A DNA stretch of 64,000 bases. Origin: Hoeflea sp. IMCC20628 (GTDB lineage Bacteria > Pseudomonadota > Alphaproteobacteria > Rhizobiales > Rhizobiaceae). Below, piece after piece: positions 47,270 through 56,084 of the stretch. The stretch's first letter is position 1, and the number at the start of each line of letters is the position of its first letter. A program made the translations under genes and the position numbers. The stretch lies in the NCBI RefSeq assembly GCF_001011155.1, contig NZ_CP011479.1:1382501-1446500 (forward strand), in the 5' to 3' direction. The notes below the pieces were generated by a model. The model did not search any database, had not been told where the DNA came from, and worked only from the letters and a program-made list of their open reading frames with translations.

Positions 47270-48181
47270 ATGTTCAAAAAAGCCCTTCTCGCAGCGGCCT
47301 CGTTCGCTGCCATCATCGCTGTCCAGCCTGCTGTTGCCGAAGACCTCAAGGACTTCCGCATCGGCATTCTCGGTGGCGAAAACGAAGCCGACCGTCTGCG
47401 CAGCTTCCAGTGCATGACCGACACCCTGCCAGCCGTTCTCGGCGTTGAAAAAGTCTCGCTGTTTCCTGCCGCCGACTATGACGGCGTGATCCAGGGCCTG
47501 CTTGGCGGCACGCTCGATTACGCCGAACTTGGCGCATCCGGCTATGCCAAGGTCTATCTCGAAGATCCGAAAGCGGTTGAGCCAATCCTGACCACGATCC
47601 AGACTGATGGCGCCACCGGCTACTACTCCGTCATGGTTGCGCGCAAGGATTCGGGCATCACCACGCTTGAAGATCTCAAGGGCAAGAAGCTTGGCTTCGC
47701 CGATCCCGACTCGACTTCGGGCTTCCTGGTTCCTTCTGTCACGCTGCCTGCCGCCATCGGCATGCCGATCGCAGACTATTTCGGTGAGACCGGCTTCGGC
47801 GGCGGTCACGAGAACCTGGTTCTGGAAGTCGTCAAGGGCAACTTCGATGCAGGCACCACCTGGGCTTCCGGCGTTGGCGAATTCAAGGACGGCTACACAT
47901 CGGGCAATTTGAAGAAGATGGTCGACAAGGGCATCGTCGACATGGGTGATCTGGTTCAGGTCTGGCAGTCGCCGCTGATCCCGAACGGACCGATCGTCGT
48001 CCGTTCAACCATGGACACCGACATGAAGGCCAAGTTCAAGGACTTCATGATGACGCTGCCCGAGAGCGATCCCGAGTGCTTCGCTTCCATTCAGGGCGGC
48101 GATTACAAGGGCTACACCGAAGTTGACGCCTCGTTCTACCAGGCCATCATCGACGCTCGCAAAGCCAAGATCGGCTCGTAA
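47270..48181 (+). CDS. phnD: Phosphonate-binding periplasmic protein PhnD
   Basis: The 303-residue protein starts at MFKKALLAAASFAAI (AGGAG upstream) with a signal ending near residue 22 (AVA-EDL). FRIGILGGENEADRL and the later GHENLVLEVVKGNFDAGTTW are typical of PhnD family binding proteins. It captures phosphonate or phosphate-ester ligands. A strong hairpin with T-run follows, likely raising PhnD over the permeases. Confidence 0.93.
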   Translation: MFKKALLAAASFAAIIAVQPAVAEDLKDFRIGILGGENEADRLRSFQCMTDTLPAVLGVEKVSLFPAADYDGVIQGLLGGTLDYAELGASGYAKVYLEDPKAVEPILTTIQTDGATGYYSVMVARKDSGITTLEDLKGKKLGFADPDSTSGFLVPSVTLPAAIGMPIADYFGETGFGGGHENLVLEVVKGNFDAGTTWASGVGEFKDGYTSGNLKKMVDKGIVDMGDLVQVWQSPLIPNGPIVVRSTMDTDMKAKFKDFMMTLPESDPECFASIQGGDYKGYTEVDASFYQAIIDARKAKIGS

Positions 48182-48201
48182 GCCTTCTCACTGCCTAACG
48201 G

Positions 48202-48233
48202 CCGCGGTCTCTTGCAAAGGGGGCCGCGGTTTT
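48202..48233 (+). terminator. Attenuator hairpin between phnD and phnE1
   Basis: CCGCGGTCTCTT (48202-48213) and AGGGGGCCGCGG (48218-48229) pair over 12 positions (three G-U) around a GCAA tetraloop, followed at once by TTTT. A rho-independent structure at this position would let only part of transcription continue into the permease genes. Confidence 0.75.
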
Positions 48234-48256
48234 CCTTGTCGCAACAGGACCAGATT

Positions 48257-49222
48257 ATGAAATCGCCCCAACATTCCCCCATGGTCACCGAGACAGAGCG
48301 GCACTGGCAGGCGCTGGCGCGGCAACGCCGCATCTATACCGGGTTGGGACTGGCTCTGCTGTTGATGGCGCTGGCCGGTTCACTGTGGTTCGCCAACGAG
48401 ACCAATGCCGGCAAATTCTGGGACCGGCTGCCGCATTTCTTCGATTTCTTTGGCGACATGATCCCGCGCGACGGCTGGGAAATCTGGCGCGCGCTGTTTG
48501 ATCTCGAAAGCCCCTATGCCGACGGCTCGCTGAAATATGATTATCCCGTCGGCCGGATATGGCTGACAGACAATTTCTATATGCCCGAATATGTGTTCAA
48601 GATGATCGAGACCATCAATATCGCCATTGTTGCGACCCTGGTCGGATTCTTCTTCGGGTTCCTGTTGTGTTTTCTGGCGGCGTCGAACCTGACGACGCGG
48701 GGCTGGCTGCGCAGTTTCGTGCGGCGTTTCCTGGAAATCCTGCGCGCCTTTCCGGAAATTGTCATTGCCGGCTTCTTTGCCGCGATCCTGTCTCTGGGAC
48801 CGGTGCCGGCGATCATTGCCGTGGCGATCCACACCATCGGCTCGCTCGGCAAGATGTTTTTCGAAGTGGTCGAGAATGCCGACATGAAGTCCGATGAAGG
48901 TCTGCGCGCGGTTGGCGGCAATTGGGTCGAGCGGGTGCGTTTCGGCATGGTTCCGCAGGTGCTGCCCAATTTTCTGAGCTACACCTTGATGCGGCTTGAA
49001 ATTAACGTCCGGGCTTCGACCATTATCGGTGCGGTTGGCGGTGGCGGCATTGGCGAGGCACTCAGACTGTCGATCAGCCGAGGCCATGAGGCCAAAACCA
49101 TCGCCATCGTCATCCTGCTTTTGTCCACGGTGATAGCCGTCGATCAGTTGTCGGCCTGGCTGCGCAAGCGCGTGGTTGGCGAGCAGGCTTTCGCCAGTGC
49201 CCGTGCAGGAGCCTTGTCATGA
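48257..49222 (+). CDS. phnE: Phosphonate ABC transporter permease PhnE (first)
   Basis: The start is MKSPQHSPMVTETER; 321 residues. About six membrane segments, with a periplasmic stretch after the first and the EAA-like loop EGLRAVGGNWVERVRFGMVPQVLPNF near residue 214. It forms a heterodimeric channel with the next gene product, which it overlaps by four bases. Confidence 0.9.
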   Translation: MKSPQHSPMVTETERHWQALARQRRIYTGLGLALLLMALAGSLWFANETNAGKFWDRLPHFFDFFGDMIPRDGWEIWRALFDLESPYADGSLKYDYPVGRIWLTDNFYMPEYVFKMIETINIAIVATLVGFFFGFLLCFLAASNLTTRGWLRSFVRRFLEILRAFPEIVIAGFFAAILSLGPVPAIIAVAIHTIGSLGKMFFEVVENADMKSDEGLRAVGGNWVERVRFGMVPQVLPNFLSYTLMRLEINVRASTIIGAVGGGGIGEALRLSISRGHEAKTIAIVILLLSTVIAVDQLSAWLRKRVVGEQAFASARAGALS

Positions 49223-50763
49223 CCGCTATCACCGCAAGCCAGCTGGACGAGATCGCCGGGCGTTATCCTGATGTGTTCAACCGTTCGTTCCTCACCCGCT
49301 ACAGCAAGATATTGATGGTGGCAGCCGTTGCCATCTATCTGGTGTTTGCCTGTAACCTGTTTGCCATCGGCCAGGTGATCCAGCGCGGCAGCTGGGACAT
49401 CGCCGGAAGTTACCTGGCCGACTGGATCTCTTATGAAGTGCGACCGGATATTGTCTATCACGATGGCTATCTGGAGGTGGAGTTTCCAAAATATTCGCCG
49501 CTGGGCTCTGATCCCAAGCCGGACTGGCTGGTGACCGAAAATGCCGAAGTGACGGTCGTGACCAAAGCGACGACTGCGGCGCCCGTTGCAACGCCGCCAG
49601 CTGCTACAGGCTTTCTGGTCCCCGGCGCCAAGGGGACTTCAACCGGCTTCATGGCACCGGGTGCGGCAACCGGGGGGGCTGCGGTAGATGCCGGGCAACC
49701 GGCTGTCGAGACGCCGGCAACATCGGAGCGTAAAATGGTGCCGGTTCGCGCCGAAGTCAGCATGGGCTCTGCGGGTTCGGTACTGGTGGAACCTTACCGG
49801 GTGAGGCTGAAACGCGGTGACCACACTGTTCTGATCAATATCGGGTCCGACGGCATCGTCCGCGCCGAGGGCGCATTGCCGGAATGGGTTGACGTGCGCC
49901 GGGGCGGCGAAAAGATCATCGCCAGTTTCGGTTTTGCCGGCCGGGTTGAAATTGAAGGTGACGAGGTGAAAATACGGCAGCGGTTCCTGGGCTGGGAGAA
50001 TTTTGTTTTCGATACGTCCTCGCCGTTCTGGGACCGCGGCTTCGGTGATGTGATGGCGACGATACTGTGGGGCGAGCGGATCAAGCCGGCTCAGTCGAAC
50101 CTGTCGCTTGCGGTGGACAATTTCCTCAACAATGCCGAATGGCAGCATGGTGATGTGTACATCAAGCTGGGTCAGACCATCGTCATGGCCTTTGTCGGGA
50201 CCCTGTTTGCCACGGCGATTGCCTTTCCGCTGTCGTTCATGGCGGCGCGCAACATCACGCCGAGCTTCCTGACCAATCAGGTGACCAAGCGGTTGTTCGA
50301 CTTCCTGCGCTCGGTCGACATGCTGATCTGGGCGCTGTTTTTCACACGCGCCTTCGGGCCCGGACCGCTGGCCGGTATTTCCGCCATTTTCTTCACTGAT
50401 ACGGGAACGCTTGGAAAACTCTATTCGGAAGCCTTGGAGAATATCGACGAGAAGCAGCGTGAGGGTGTACGTTCGCTGGGCGCAAATCCGGTTCTGGTGC
50501 AGCGTTTCGGGGTTGTGCCGCAGGTTTTGCCGGTGTTTGTCAGCCAGTCGCTGTATTTCTGGGAATCAAACACGCGCTCGGCAACAATCATCGGAGCGGT
50601 CGGCGCTGGTGGCATCGGCCTCAAATTGTGGGAAGCGATGCGGACCAATGCGGATTGGGAGAACGTTGCCTATATGGTGCTTTTGATCCTTTTTGTGGTG
50701 TATGTTTTCGATACTATATCTTCGCGCTTGCGTGGATTGCTGATCGGCAGGGGACAGGCTTGA
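49219..50763 (+). CDS. phnE2: Phosphonate ABC transporter permease PhnE (second), with large insert
   Basis: 514 residues. One membrane helix near residue 30-53 is followed by a soluble region of some 230 residues, then a PhnE permease domain from about residue 300 with EGVRSLGANPVLVQRFGVVPQVLP as EAA loop. The soluble part includes a Thr/Pro/Ala/Gly-rich imperfect repeat (TGFLVPGA then TGFMAPGA, residues 130-160). It is considerably longer than the first PhnE because of this segment, which should lie in the periplasm. Function of the insert is unknown. Confidence 0.85.
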   Translation: MTAITASQLDEIAGRYPDVFNRSFLTRYSKILMVAAVAIYLVFACNLFAIGQVIQRGSWDIAGSYLADWISYEVRPDIVYHDGYLEVEFPKYSPLGSDPKPDWLVTENAEVTVVTKATTAAPVATPPAATGFLVPGAKGTSTGFMAPGAATGGAAVDAGQPAVETPATSERKMVPVRAEVSMGSAGSVLVEPYRVRLKRGDHTVLINIGSDGIVRAEGALPEWVDVRRGGEKIIASFGFAGRVEIEGDEVKIRQRFLGWENFVFDTSSPFWDRGFGDVMATILWGERIKPAQSNLSLAVDNFLNNAEWQHGDVYIKLGQTIVMAFVGTLFATAIAFPLSFMAARNITPSFLTNQVTKRLFDFLRSVDMLIWALFFTRAFGPGPLAGISAIFFTDTGTLGKLYSEALENIDEKQREGVRSLGANPVLVQRFGVVPQVLPVFVSQSLYFWESNTRSATIIGAVGAGGIGLKLWEAMRTNADWENVAYMVLLILFVVYVFDTISSRLRGLLIGRGQA

Positions 50764-51470
50764 TGCGTTACGCGTTCTATTTTTCTCCCGGTCCTGGCGA
50801 AGCGCTGGCGGATCTGGGCGCCAGCTGGATCGGTCGTGATGCGGCGACCGGCAGACCGGTCGATCACCCGCATATTGACGGTTTGGGCGCAAGTGGACTG
50901 GCTTCAATCACCGGTCCGGCCCGGCGTTACGGTTTTCATGCAACGTTGAAAGCGCCGTTCCGTCTGGCCGAGGGCATAAGCGAGGCGGACCTCATCGACG
51001 CGCTCGAGGTTTTCGCAAACGCTGCCAGTCTTTTTGATATTCCGTCGCTGGTCATTGGAAACCTCGACGGGTTTCTGGCGCTGGTGCCCGGTGGTTCCGT
51101 CAGTGAGCTCAACAGCTTTGCCAATTCTGTTGTCGAGGCGTTCGAGCCGTTTCGGGCGCCGTTGACGGAGCGCGATATCGAACGGCGCAATCCGGACTCG
51201 CTGTCCTCAATTGAGCTGAAGAACCTGCTGCGTTGGGGCTACCCTTACGTTTTTGACAGCTTCCGCTTTCACATGACCCTGACCACGCGTCTGCCAGGCG
51301 CCGATATTTCACGTATCACCGCGGCTGCCGAAACGCATTTCGCCTCGATCCTGTCCAGGCCAGTGCCGGTCAGCGCTTTGTCGCTGTTTGTCGAACCTGA
51401 ACCGGGTGCGCCCTTTGAACTTCATAGCCGGACGCCTTTGGCGTCAGACAAATTGAGAAAGACCGCCTGA
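50763..51470 (+). CDS. DUF1045 phosphonate-operon protein, 2H-phosphoesterase-like
   Basis: The 235-residue protein starts at MRYAFYFSPGPGEAL, overlapping the phnE2 stop. It holds two H-x-T motifs, HAT at residues 59-61 and HMT at 170-172, each in a hydrophobic strand, the signature of 2H phosphoesterases that open cyclic phosphates. The family is known only as a phosphonate-operon protein of undefined role. In the C-P lyase pathway the 1,2-cyclic phosphate made by PhnJ must be opened, normally by PhnP, and no phnP is in this window. Replacement of PhnP by this protein is my inference. The start of phnM follows immediately. Confidence 0.75.
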   Translation: MRYAFYFSPGPGEALADLGASWIGRDAATGRPVDHPHIDGLGASGLASITGPARRYGFHATLKAPFRLAEGISEADLIDALEVFANAASLFDIPSLVIGNLDGFLALVPGGSVSELNSFANSVVEAFEPFRAPLTERDIERRNPDSLSSIELKNLLRWGYPYVFDSFRFHMTLTTRLPGADISRITAAAETHFASILSRPVPVSALSLFVEPEPGAPFELHSRTPLASDKLRKTA

Positions 51471-52610
51471 ATGAGCACCGAGACAGTTTTGACCAATGCC
51501 CGCCTGGTGCTGGAAGACCGGGTTATCTCCGGGAGTATAGTTTTGAAGGATGGGGTCATCGTCGAGCTTGCCGAAGGCAATTCTGCCTCTGGTGTCGATA
51601 TGGAAGGCGACTACGTAATCCCCGGATTGGTGGAATTGCACACTGATCACCTCGAAGCGCATTATTCGCCGCGTCCGGGCGTGCGCTGGAATGCGATTTC
51701 GGCGATCCAGTCGCACGATGCGCAAATTGCATCCTCCGGTATCACCACGGTGTTTGATTGCCTGAGGTTGGGATCGGATGCCGGCGACGGTTTCGAGGTT
51801 GGCGAAATGCGGGCAATTGCCGACGCACTGGCTGAGGCACGGGCGGAAAACCGGCTGCGCGCCGATCACCTGATTCACTTGCGTTGCGAGGTGTCGGCGG
51901 CGGATGTGCTGGATCATTTTGCCGATTTTCTGACCGACACTCAGGTCCGGCTTGCCTCGCTGATGGATCACGCGCCCGGACAGCGACAATTCCAGACGCT
52001 GGAGCAATATGCGCTCTACCACAAGGTCAAGCGCGGGCTGACCGACGAGGCGTTCGACATTTTCGTCACCCGGCGGCAGGCGGCTTCGGCGCAATACTCC
52101 GACGCGCATCGCAAGGTGCTTTCCGCAGCCTGTGCAGAGCGCGGCATCACGGTTGCCAGCCACGACGACGCCACCCTTGATCATGTCGAAGAAGCGATCG
52201 GCTTTGGCGTCAAGCTGGCGGAATTTCCGACCAGCATCGAGGCAGCACAGGCATCGCACAAGGCCGGCATGAGCGTGCTGATGGGGGCGCCGAATGTGGT
52301 GCGCGGCGGCTCGCATTCCGGCAATATCGCCGCAACAGACCTTGCCCGGGCCGGTGTTCTGGATGTGCTGTCTTCCGACTATATTCCCTTCAGCCTGATT
52401 CAGGCGCCTTTCGTGCTGGCCGACGAGATCGAGGATCTTGATCTGGCAACCGCCATCCGGCTGGTTACGTCGACGCCGGCAAAGACCGTGGGACTGGATG
52501 ATCGCGGCAGCCTGACGCCCGGAAAGCGCGCAGACCTGGTGCGGGTGCGCCGGCAAACCGGTATTCCGATTGTCCGCTCGGTCTGGCGCCAGGGCGAACG
52601 GGTGGCGTGA
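51471..52610 (+). CDS. phnM: Alpha-D-ribose 1-methylphosphonate 5-triphosphate diphosphatase PhnM
   Basis: 379-residue amidohydrolase-fold protein: VIPGLVELHTDHLEAHYSPR carries the metal-binding histidines, later ITVASHDDATLDHV and LSSDYIPFSL. It removes pyrophosphate from the triphosphate formed by PhnGHIL, giving the PhnJ substrate. Start immediately follows the stop of the DUF1045 gene. Confidence 0.94.
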   Translation: MSTETVLTNARLVLEDRVISGSIVLKDGVIVELAEGNSASGVDMEGDYVIPGLVELHTDHLEAHYSPRPGVRWNAISAIQSHDAQIASSGITTVFDCLRLGSDAGDGFEVGEMRAIADALAEARAENRLRADHLIHLRCEVSAADVLDHFADFLTDTQVRLASLMDHAPGQRQFQTLEQYALYHKVKRGLTDEAFDIFVTRRQAASAQYSDAHRKVLSAACAERGITVASHDDATLDHVEEAIGFGVKLAEFPTSIEAAQASHKAGMSVLMGAPNVVRGGSHSGNIAATDLARAGVLDVLSSDYIPFSLIQAPFVLADEIEDLDLATAIRLVTSTPAKTVGLDDRGSLTPGKRADLVRVRRQTGIPIVRSVWRQGERVA

Positions 52611-53215
52611 TGGCAAGCCTCGATAGTGGTTCGAATGTTGCCCAGCCGGTTGGCGGTACGTTCATCGTGCTGCTCGGACCAAGTGGCTCGGGCAAGGACA
52701 CACTGATCTCTCATGCGCGCCGAGAATTTTCGGGCTCGTCTGACGTGCTGTTTGTGCAGCGCGTGATCACCCGACCGTCCGATGCAGGCAGTGAGGATCA
52801 CATTGCCATGACCGATGACGAATTTGATGCTGCCATTGATGACGGGCAGCTTTCGCTGACCTGGGCGGCCAATGGGTTGCGCTACGGCCTGCCGCGCAGT
52901 GTCGAAGTGCATCTGGCTGCGGGCAGGGTGGCGGTCGCCAACGGTTCGCGCGGCGCGTGGGACGTGATCCGACAGGTGTTTCCAAGTGCGGTGGCGGTGG
53001 AAATCAGGGTGGATCCGGAGGCGCTGGCCAGCAGGCTGGAAGCCAGAGGGCGCGAAGACGCCGTCGAGATCGAGGCGCGGCTGAAGCGAGCGTCTGATCT
53101 GACAGACAGATTTGAGGCAGACATGATCATCGACAATTCCGGACAGGTCGAGACCGCAGGTGCGGTGTTGACCGATTACATCCGGCAAGCGCATGAGGGC
53201 CGAAACGGCGGATAG
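52610..53215 (+). CDS. phnN: Ribose 1,5-bisphosphate kinase PhnN
   Basis: 201 residues from the ATG overlapping the phnM stop (a GTG one codon earlier is possible). A P-loop GPSGSGKDT sits near residue 22, followed by guanylate-kinase-like RVITRPSDAGSEDH. PhnN phosphorylates ribose 1,5-bisphosphate to PRPP, returning the ribose moiety to nucleotide metabolism. Last phn gene in the operon. Confidence 0.9.
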   Translation: MASLDSGSNVAQPVGGTFIVLLGPSGSGKDTLISHARREFSGSSDVLFVQRVITRPSDAGSEDHIAMTDDEFDAAIDDGQLSLTWAANGLRYGLPRSVEVHLAAGRVAVANGSRGAWDVIRQVFPSAVAVEIRVDPEALASRLEARGREDAVEIEARLKRASDLTDRFEADMIIDNSGQVETAGAVLTDYIRQAHEGRNGG

Positions 53216-53224
53216 CCGTTGAAC

Positions 53225-53482
53225 CTAGTCTGCTTCATCCTCCTCAGAATCCGGACCGCCATCAAGCCGGTGCTTGATGGCCAGCGCGTAAATCACGTTG
53301 AGAACATTGCGGTCCTTGACGTCCGGATCGCTGAGCGCCAGCAAGGAGGCGCGCACCAGGCGTTTGCTGGTGGCCTTGGAGCAATTGGCGAAAACATAGT
53401 CGTGCAGTTGCACATCCGACAGACCGAGATATGCCCCTTCGAGCAGCGTCTCATAGACTTTGCGGATCTTTTTCTTCGGCAC
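53225..53482 (-). CDS. Small conserved-type hypothetical protein
   Basis: 85 residues from a GTG start with AGGAGG five bases upstream (MPKKKIRKVYETLLEGAYLGLSD...). The N-terminus is very basic and the C-terminus very acidic (DSEEDEAD), with a predicted all-helical middle. No known domain is recognised. The strong ribosome-binding site and coding-like composition argue that it is real. It converges with phnN, ten bases away. Confidence 0.6.
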   Translation of the reverse strand: MPKKKIRKVYETLLEGAYLGLSDVQLHDYVFANCSKATSKRLVRASLLALSDPDVKDRNVLNVIYALAIKHRLDGGPDSEEDEAD

Positions 53483-53660
53483 TCGCGCCTCCTCGCTGTT
53501 TGTGGATTTTCACGTTGCATTCTGATTGTTAGGGATGTGCAGTGTCACAAACAAGCGTGGCGAAGAACTTGGTTCCGGATGGTGTGTCGGTGTTGGGCTA
53601 GCATGCCGGAAACGATTGTGTCCTTAAATCAGCCTGCCGGAACGCCGGGGCTGGTGTGCT

Positions 53661-53681
53661 GTCATGGAACGGCGACATGAC
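53661..53681. promoter_or_regulatory. Inverted repeat upstream of the phosphodiesterase gene
   Basis: GTCATG (53661-53666) and CATGAC (53676-53681) are perfect inverted arms with nine bases between, 35 bases before the next ATG. GTCAT also occurs in Pho boxes, but the arms are inverted instead of tandem. An operator is possible; the remaining intergenic sequence 53483-53716 shows no gene. Confidence 0.3.
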
Positions 53682-53716
53682 CGGGATAGACACACTGAAC
53701 TGCGATGGAGACCACG

Positions 53717-54523
53717 ATGAAACTTGTGCATATTTCCGACATTCACATCAATGCCGTACCGATCCTGGGGCTTGATTCGATTGCCAACTTCAAAAAATGT
53801 CTGGCCTATGTCGAGGCCAATGACCAGGACGCCGACCTCGTGGTGATCACCGGCGACCTGACCCACTACGGTCAGGAAGAAAGCTACCGTGAACTTGTCG
53901 AGATCCTTGACGGCAGTTCGCTGAAGGGCAAACTCGAACCACGGCTGATGATCGGCAATCACGACAACCGCGAGACATTTGCTTCGGTGTTTCCACACAC
54001 CAACCGCGATGATGACGGTTTCATTCAATGGACCGAGGAGACACCTGCAGGTCTGTTCGTCTACATGGATACAGTCGACGCGGGCCGGCATAGCGGGCTC
54101 TATTGCGAAAAACGGATGGCCTGGCTCAGGCGCGTGCTGGATACCGCTCGGACCAAGGGCCAGACAGTCTTTCTGTTCATGCACCATAACCCGGTTCGGG
54201 TGCATGTCGCCAATGCGGATGTCATCGGCATTCTCAATGAGAAGGAGCTGCAGTCGCTGCTCAAAGAGTATTCTGACACGATCGGGCACATGTTTTTCGG
54301 TCATTGCCACTACACGCTGAGCGGCGCTGTCGGCGGCATTTCCTATTCAGCGCCGCGCTCGACAAATCACAGCTGCTGGCCGGATTTTTCAGGCCAGATC
54401 AACCGGATGGGCTATGGCGATCTGGCGCCGAACTACAATGTCTGTTTCCTGGAAGAGGACAGCGTGGTGGTGCATTCCATCGATTTTCTCGACGCTGAAA
54501 AGGTTCAATGGCGGCTTGATTGA
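53717..54523 (+). CDS. Class III cyclic-nucleotide/phosphodiester phosphodiesterase-like protein
   Basis: The start at MKLVHISDIHINAV has GGAG six bases upstream (an earlier ATG lacks one). 268 residues with the calcineurin-like set: ISDIHI, VVITGDLTHYGQ, MIGNHDNRE, FMHHNPV and FFGHCHYTLSG, as in CpdA/GpdQ-type phosphodiesterases. Position next to the phn genes suggests release of phosphate from diesters or hydrolysis of a cyclic phosphate, but cAMP hydrolysis is equally possible. Rejected as PhnP: that is an MBL-fold enzyme. Confidence 0.75.
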   Translation: MKLVHISDIHINAVPILGLDSIANFKKCLAYVEANDQDADLVVITGDLTHYGQEESYRELVEILDGSSLKGKLEPRLMIGNHDNRETFASVFPHTNRDDDGFIQWTEETPAGLFVYMDTVDAGRHSGLYCEKRMAWLRRVLDTARTKGQTVFLFMHHNPVRVHVANADVIGILNEKELQSLLKEYSDTIGHMFFGHCHYTLSGAVGGISYSAPRSTNHSCWPDFSGQINRMGYGDLAPNYNVCFLEEDSVVVHSIDFLDAEKVQWRLD

Positions 54524-54547
54524 ATCGCGGGCTGCCCGGGAGAAACT

Positions 54548-54952
54548 CTAGGAGTTCCGCTCGGGTGGAAACTCGACCGGACCGCCCTGGGCTTGCCATG
54601 TCGAGAACCCCTCTTTCAAATGGGCTGCCTCAAAGCCCATGTCATTGAGCGTGGCCGTGGTCAACGCCGAGCGCCAGCCCGAGGCACAGTGAAACACGAA
54701 TGTCTTGTCCTGACCGAAGACCTGCTTGAAATAGGGGCTTTGCGGGTCAACCCAGAACTCGACCATGCCGCGCGGGCAGTGAAAGCTGCCGGGAATGAAG
54801 CCTGAGCGCTGGCGTTCGCGGACGTCACGCAGATCGACGATGACGACATCCGGATCGTCAACCATGGCGATGGCGTCGGGGGTTTCGATTTCCTTGATGC
54901 GCGCACGGGCGCTGGCGACGAGATCGGCGACGGGGGTGATGGCTTTGACCAT
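54548..54952 (-). CDS. Rhodanese-like sulfurtransferase
   Basis: 134 residues starting MVKAITPVADLVASAR. Single rhodanese domain: VVIVDLRDVRERQRSGFIPGS and active-site cysteine in FHCASGWRSAL (about residue 97). It should transfer sulfane sulfur to cyanide or another thiol in the cytoplasm. Not adjacent to the sox genes, so any link is speculative. It converges with the phosphodiesterase gene. No gene is seen in 54953-55191. Confidence 0.85.
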   Translation of the reverse strand: MVKAITPVADLVASARARIKEIETPDAIAMVDDPDVVIVDLRDVRERQRSGFIPGSFHCPRGMVEFWVDPQSPYFKQVFGQDKTFVFHCASGWRSALTTATLNDMGFEAAHLKEGFSTWQAQGGPVEFPPERNS

Positions 54953-55191
54953 GAGGAACCTGTTGGAATTTGGCGCGGGCTGGCTTGCATGTGTGCCCCA
55001 ATCCGAATTTGGGCGCAACACCGCTCGTCCTGATCCGGCCGGCCGGTGAAGCTCCGATGGAACGCATTGCCCATCGACAAGGCTCGAAAATTATGGTCCC
55101 GTTCACGACTGCACCGTCCGCTCACATTGCGGCCAGGTGAGCAGCATGCACAGGACACCAGCAAGAGTGTCTGTGCAAACGGGAGGGGATT

Positions 55192-56073
55192 ATGGGCACT
55201 GTCGTCGGGGTCGTTTTGCCTTTGGGCTTGGCGTTCATCATGTTTTCACTGGGCCTCGGCCTGACGGTTTCAGATTTTTTGCGGGTGATCAAACGGCCGT
55301 TTGCCTTTGTCATCGGTGCACTCAATCAGGTGGTGCTTCTGCCGATCGTCACGTTCCTGCTGGTGCTGGCGTTCGGCCTCGGCCCTGAACTGGCGATCGG
55401 TTTCATGATCCTGGCGTTTTGTCCGGGCGGCGTCACCAGCAATATTCTGACCCGCCTTGGCAAGGGCGACGTGGCGCTTTCGGTGTCACTGACGGCGGTG
55501 ATCAGCCTTGCTTCGATGTTCACGGTGCCGCCCCTGCTGGCGCTGTCGATCGGCTATTTCAGCGGCGCTGATGCCACGCCGGTCAATATTGGTGGCATTG
55601 CCGTGCAACTGTTCTTGTTGACCACGGTGCCGATCCTCATCGGGTTGGCGATGCGTCATTTCGCACCCGCCGTGACCGGGCGCATCGCGCCGGTGGTGGC
55701 GCAATTGGCCAATGGCCTGTTCGTGGCCATCGTCGTGCTGGCCGTGGTGCTCAATTGGGATGTTTTCATCACCAATCTGCCGATACTGGCGCCGTCGCTG
55801 GTGGTGCTGATTGTCGTGCTGCTGGCCGTCGGTTTCGGCGTTGCCCGGTTGGCAGGACTGTCGATGGCCGAGGTCAAGACGATTTCAATCGAGACCGGCA
55901 TTCAGAATTCCACACTCGGCATCACCGTGGCCGCGATCCTCACCGGTCACGAGGCGGGCTTTCCGGCTTATGCGCTGCCGGCCGCAGTCTATGGCATCTT
56001 GATGTATGTGGTCTCGGCACCGGTGATCTGGTGGTTTCGCCGGCTTGCGGCAGGCGCGGTAAATGCAGAATAG
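55192..56073 (+). CDS. BASS (bile acid:Na+ symporter) family transporter
   Basis: 293 residues, start MGTVVGVVLPLGLAF with GGAGGGG upstream. Nine to ten membrane helices; CPGGVTSNILTRLGKGDVALSVSLTAV and SIETGIQNSTLGITVA are BASS-family blocks. The family imports organic anions with sodium. It probably forms an operon with the FAD enzyme that follows 11 bases later and may bring in its substrate. Confidence 0.88.
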   Translation: MGTVVGVVLPLGLAFIMFSLGLGLTVSDFLRVIKRPFAFVIGALNQVVLLPIVTFLLVLAFGLGPELAIGFMILAFCPGGVTSNILTRLGKGDVALSVSLTAVISLASMFTVPPLLALSIGYFSGADATPVNIGGIAVQLFLLTTVPILIGLAMRHFAPAVTGRIAPVVAQLANGLFVAIVVLAVVLNWDVFITNLPILAPSLVVLIVVLLAVGFGVARLAGLSMAEVKTISIETGIQNSTLGITVAAILTGHEAGFPAYALPAAVYGILMYVVSAPVIWWFRRLAAGAVNAE

Positions 56074-56084
56074 GGTGAGATGAA

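Noticed and set aside
53717-54523. Calling the phosphodiesterase PhnP
   Set aside because: PhnP is MBL-fold with HxHxDH; this protein has calcineurin-like motifs.
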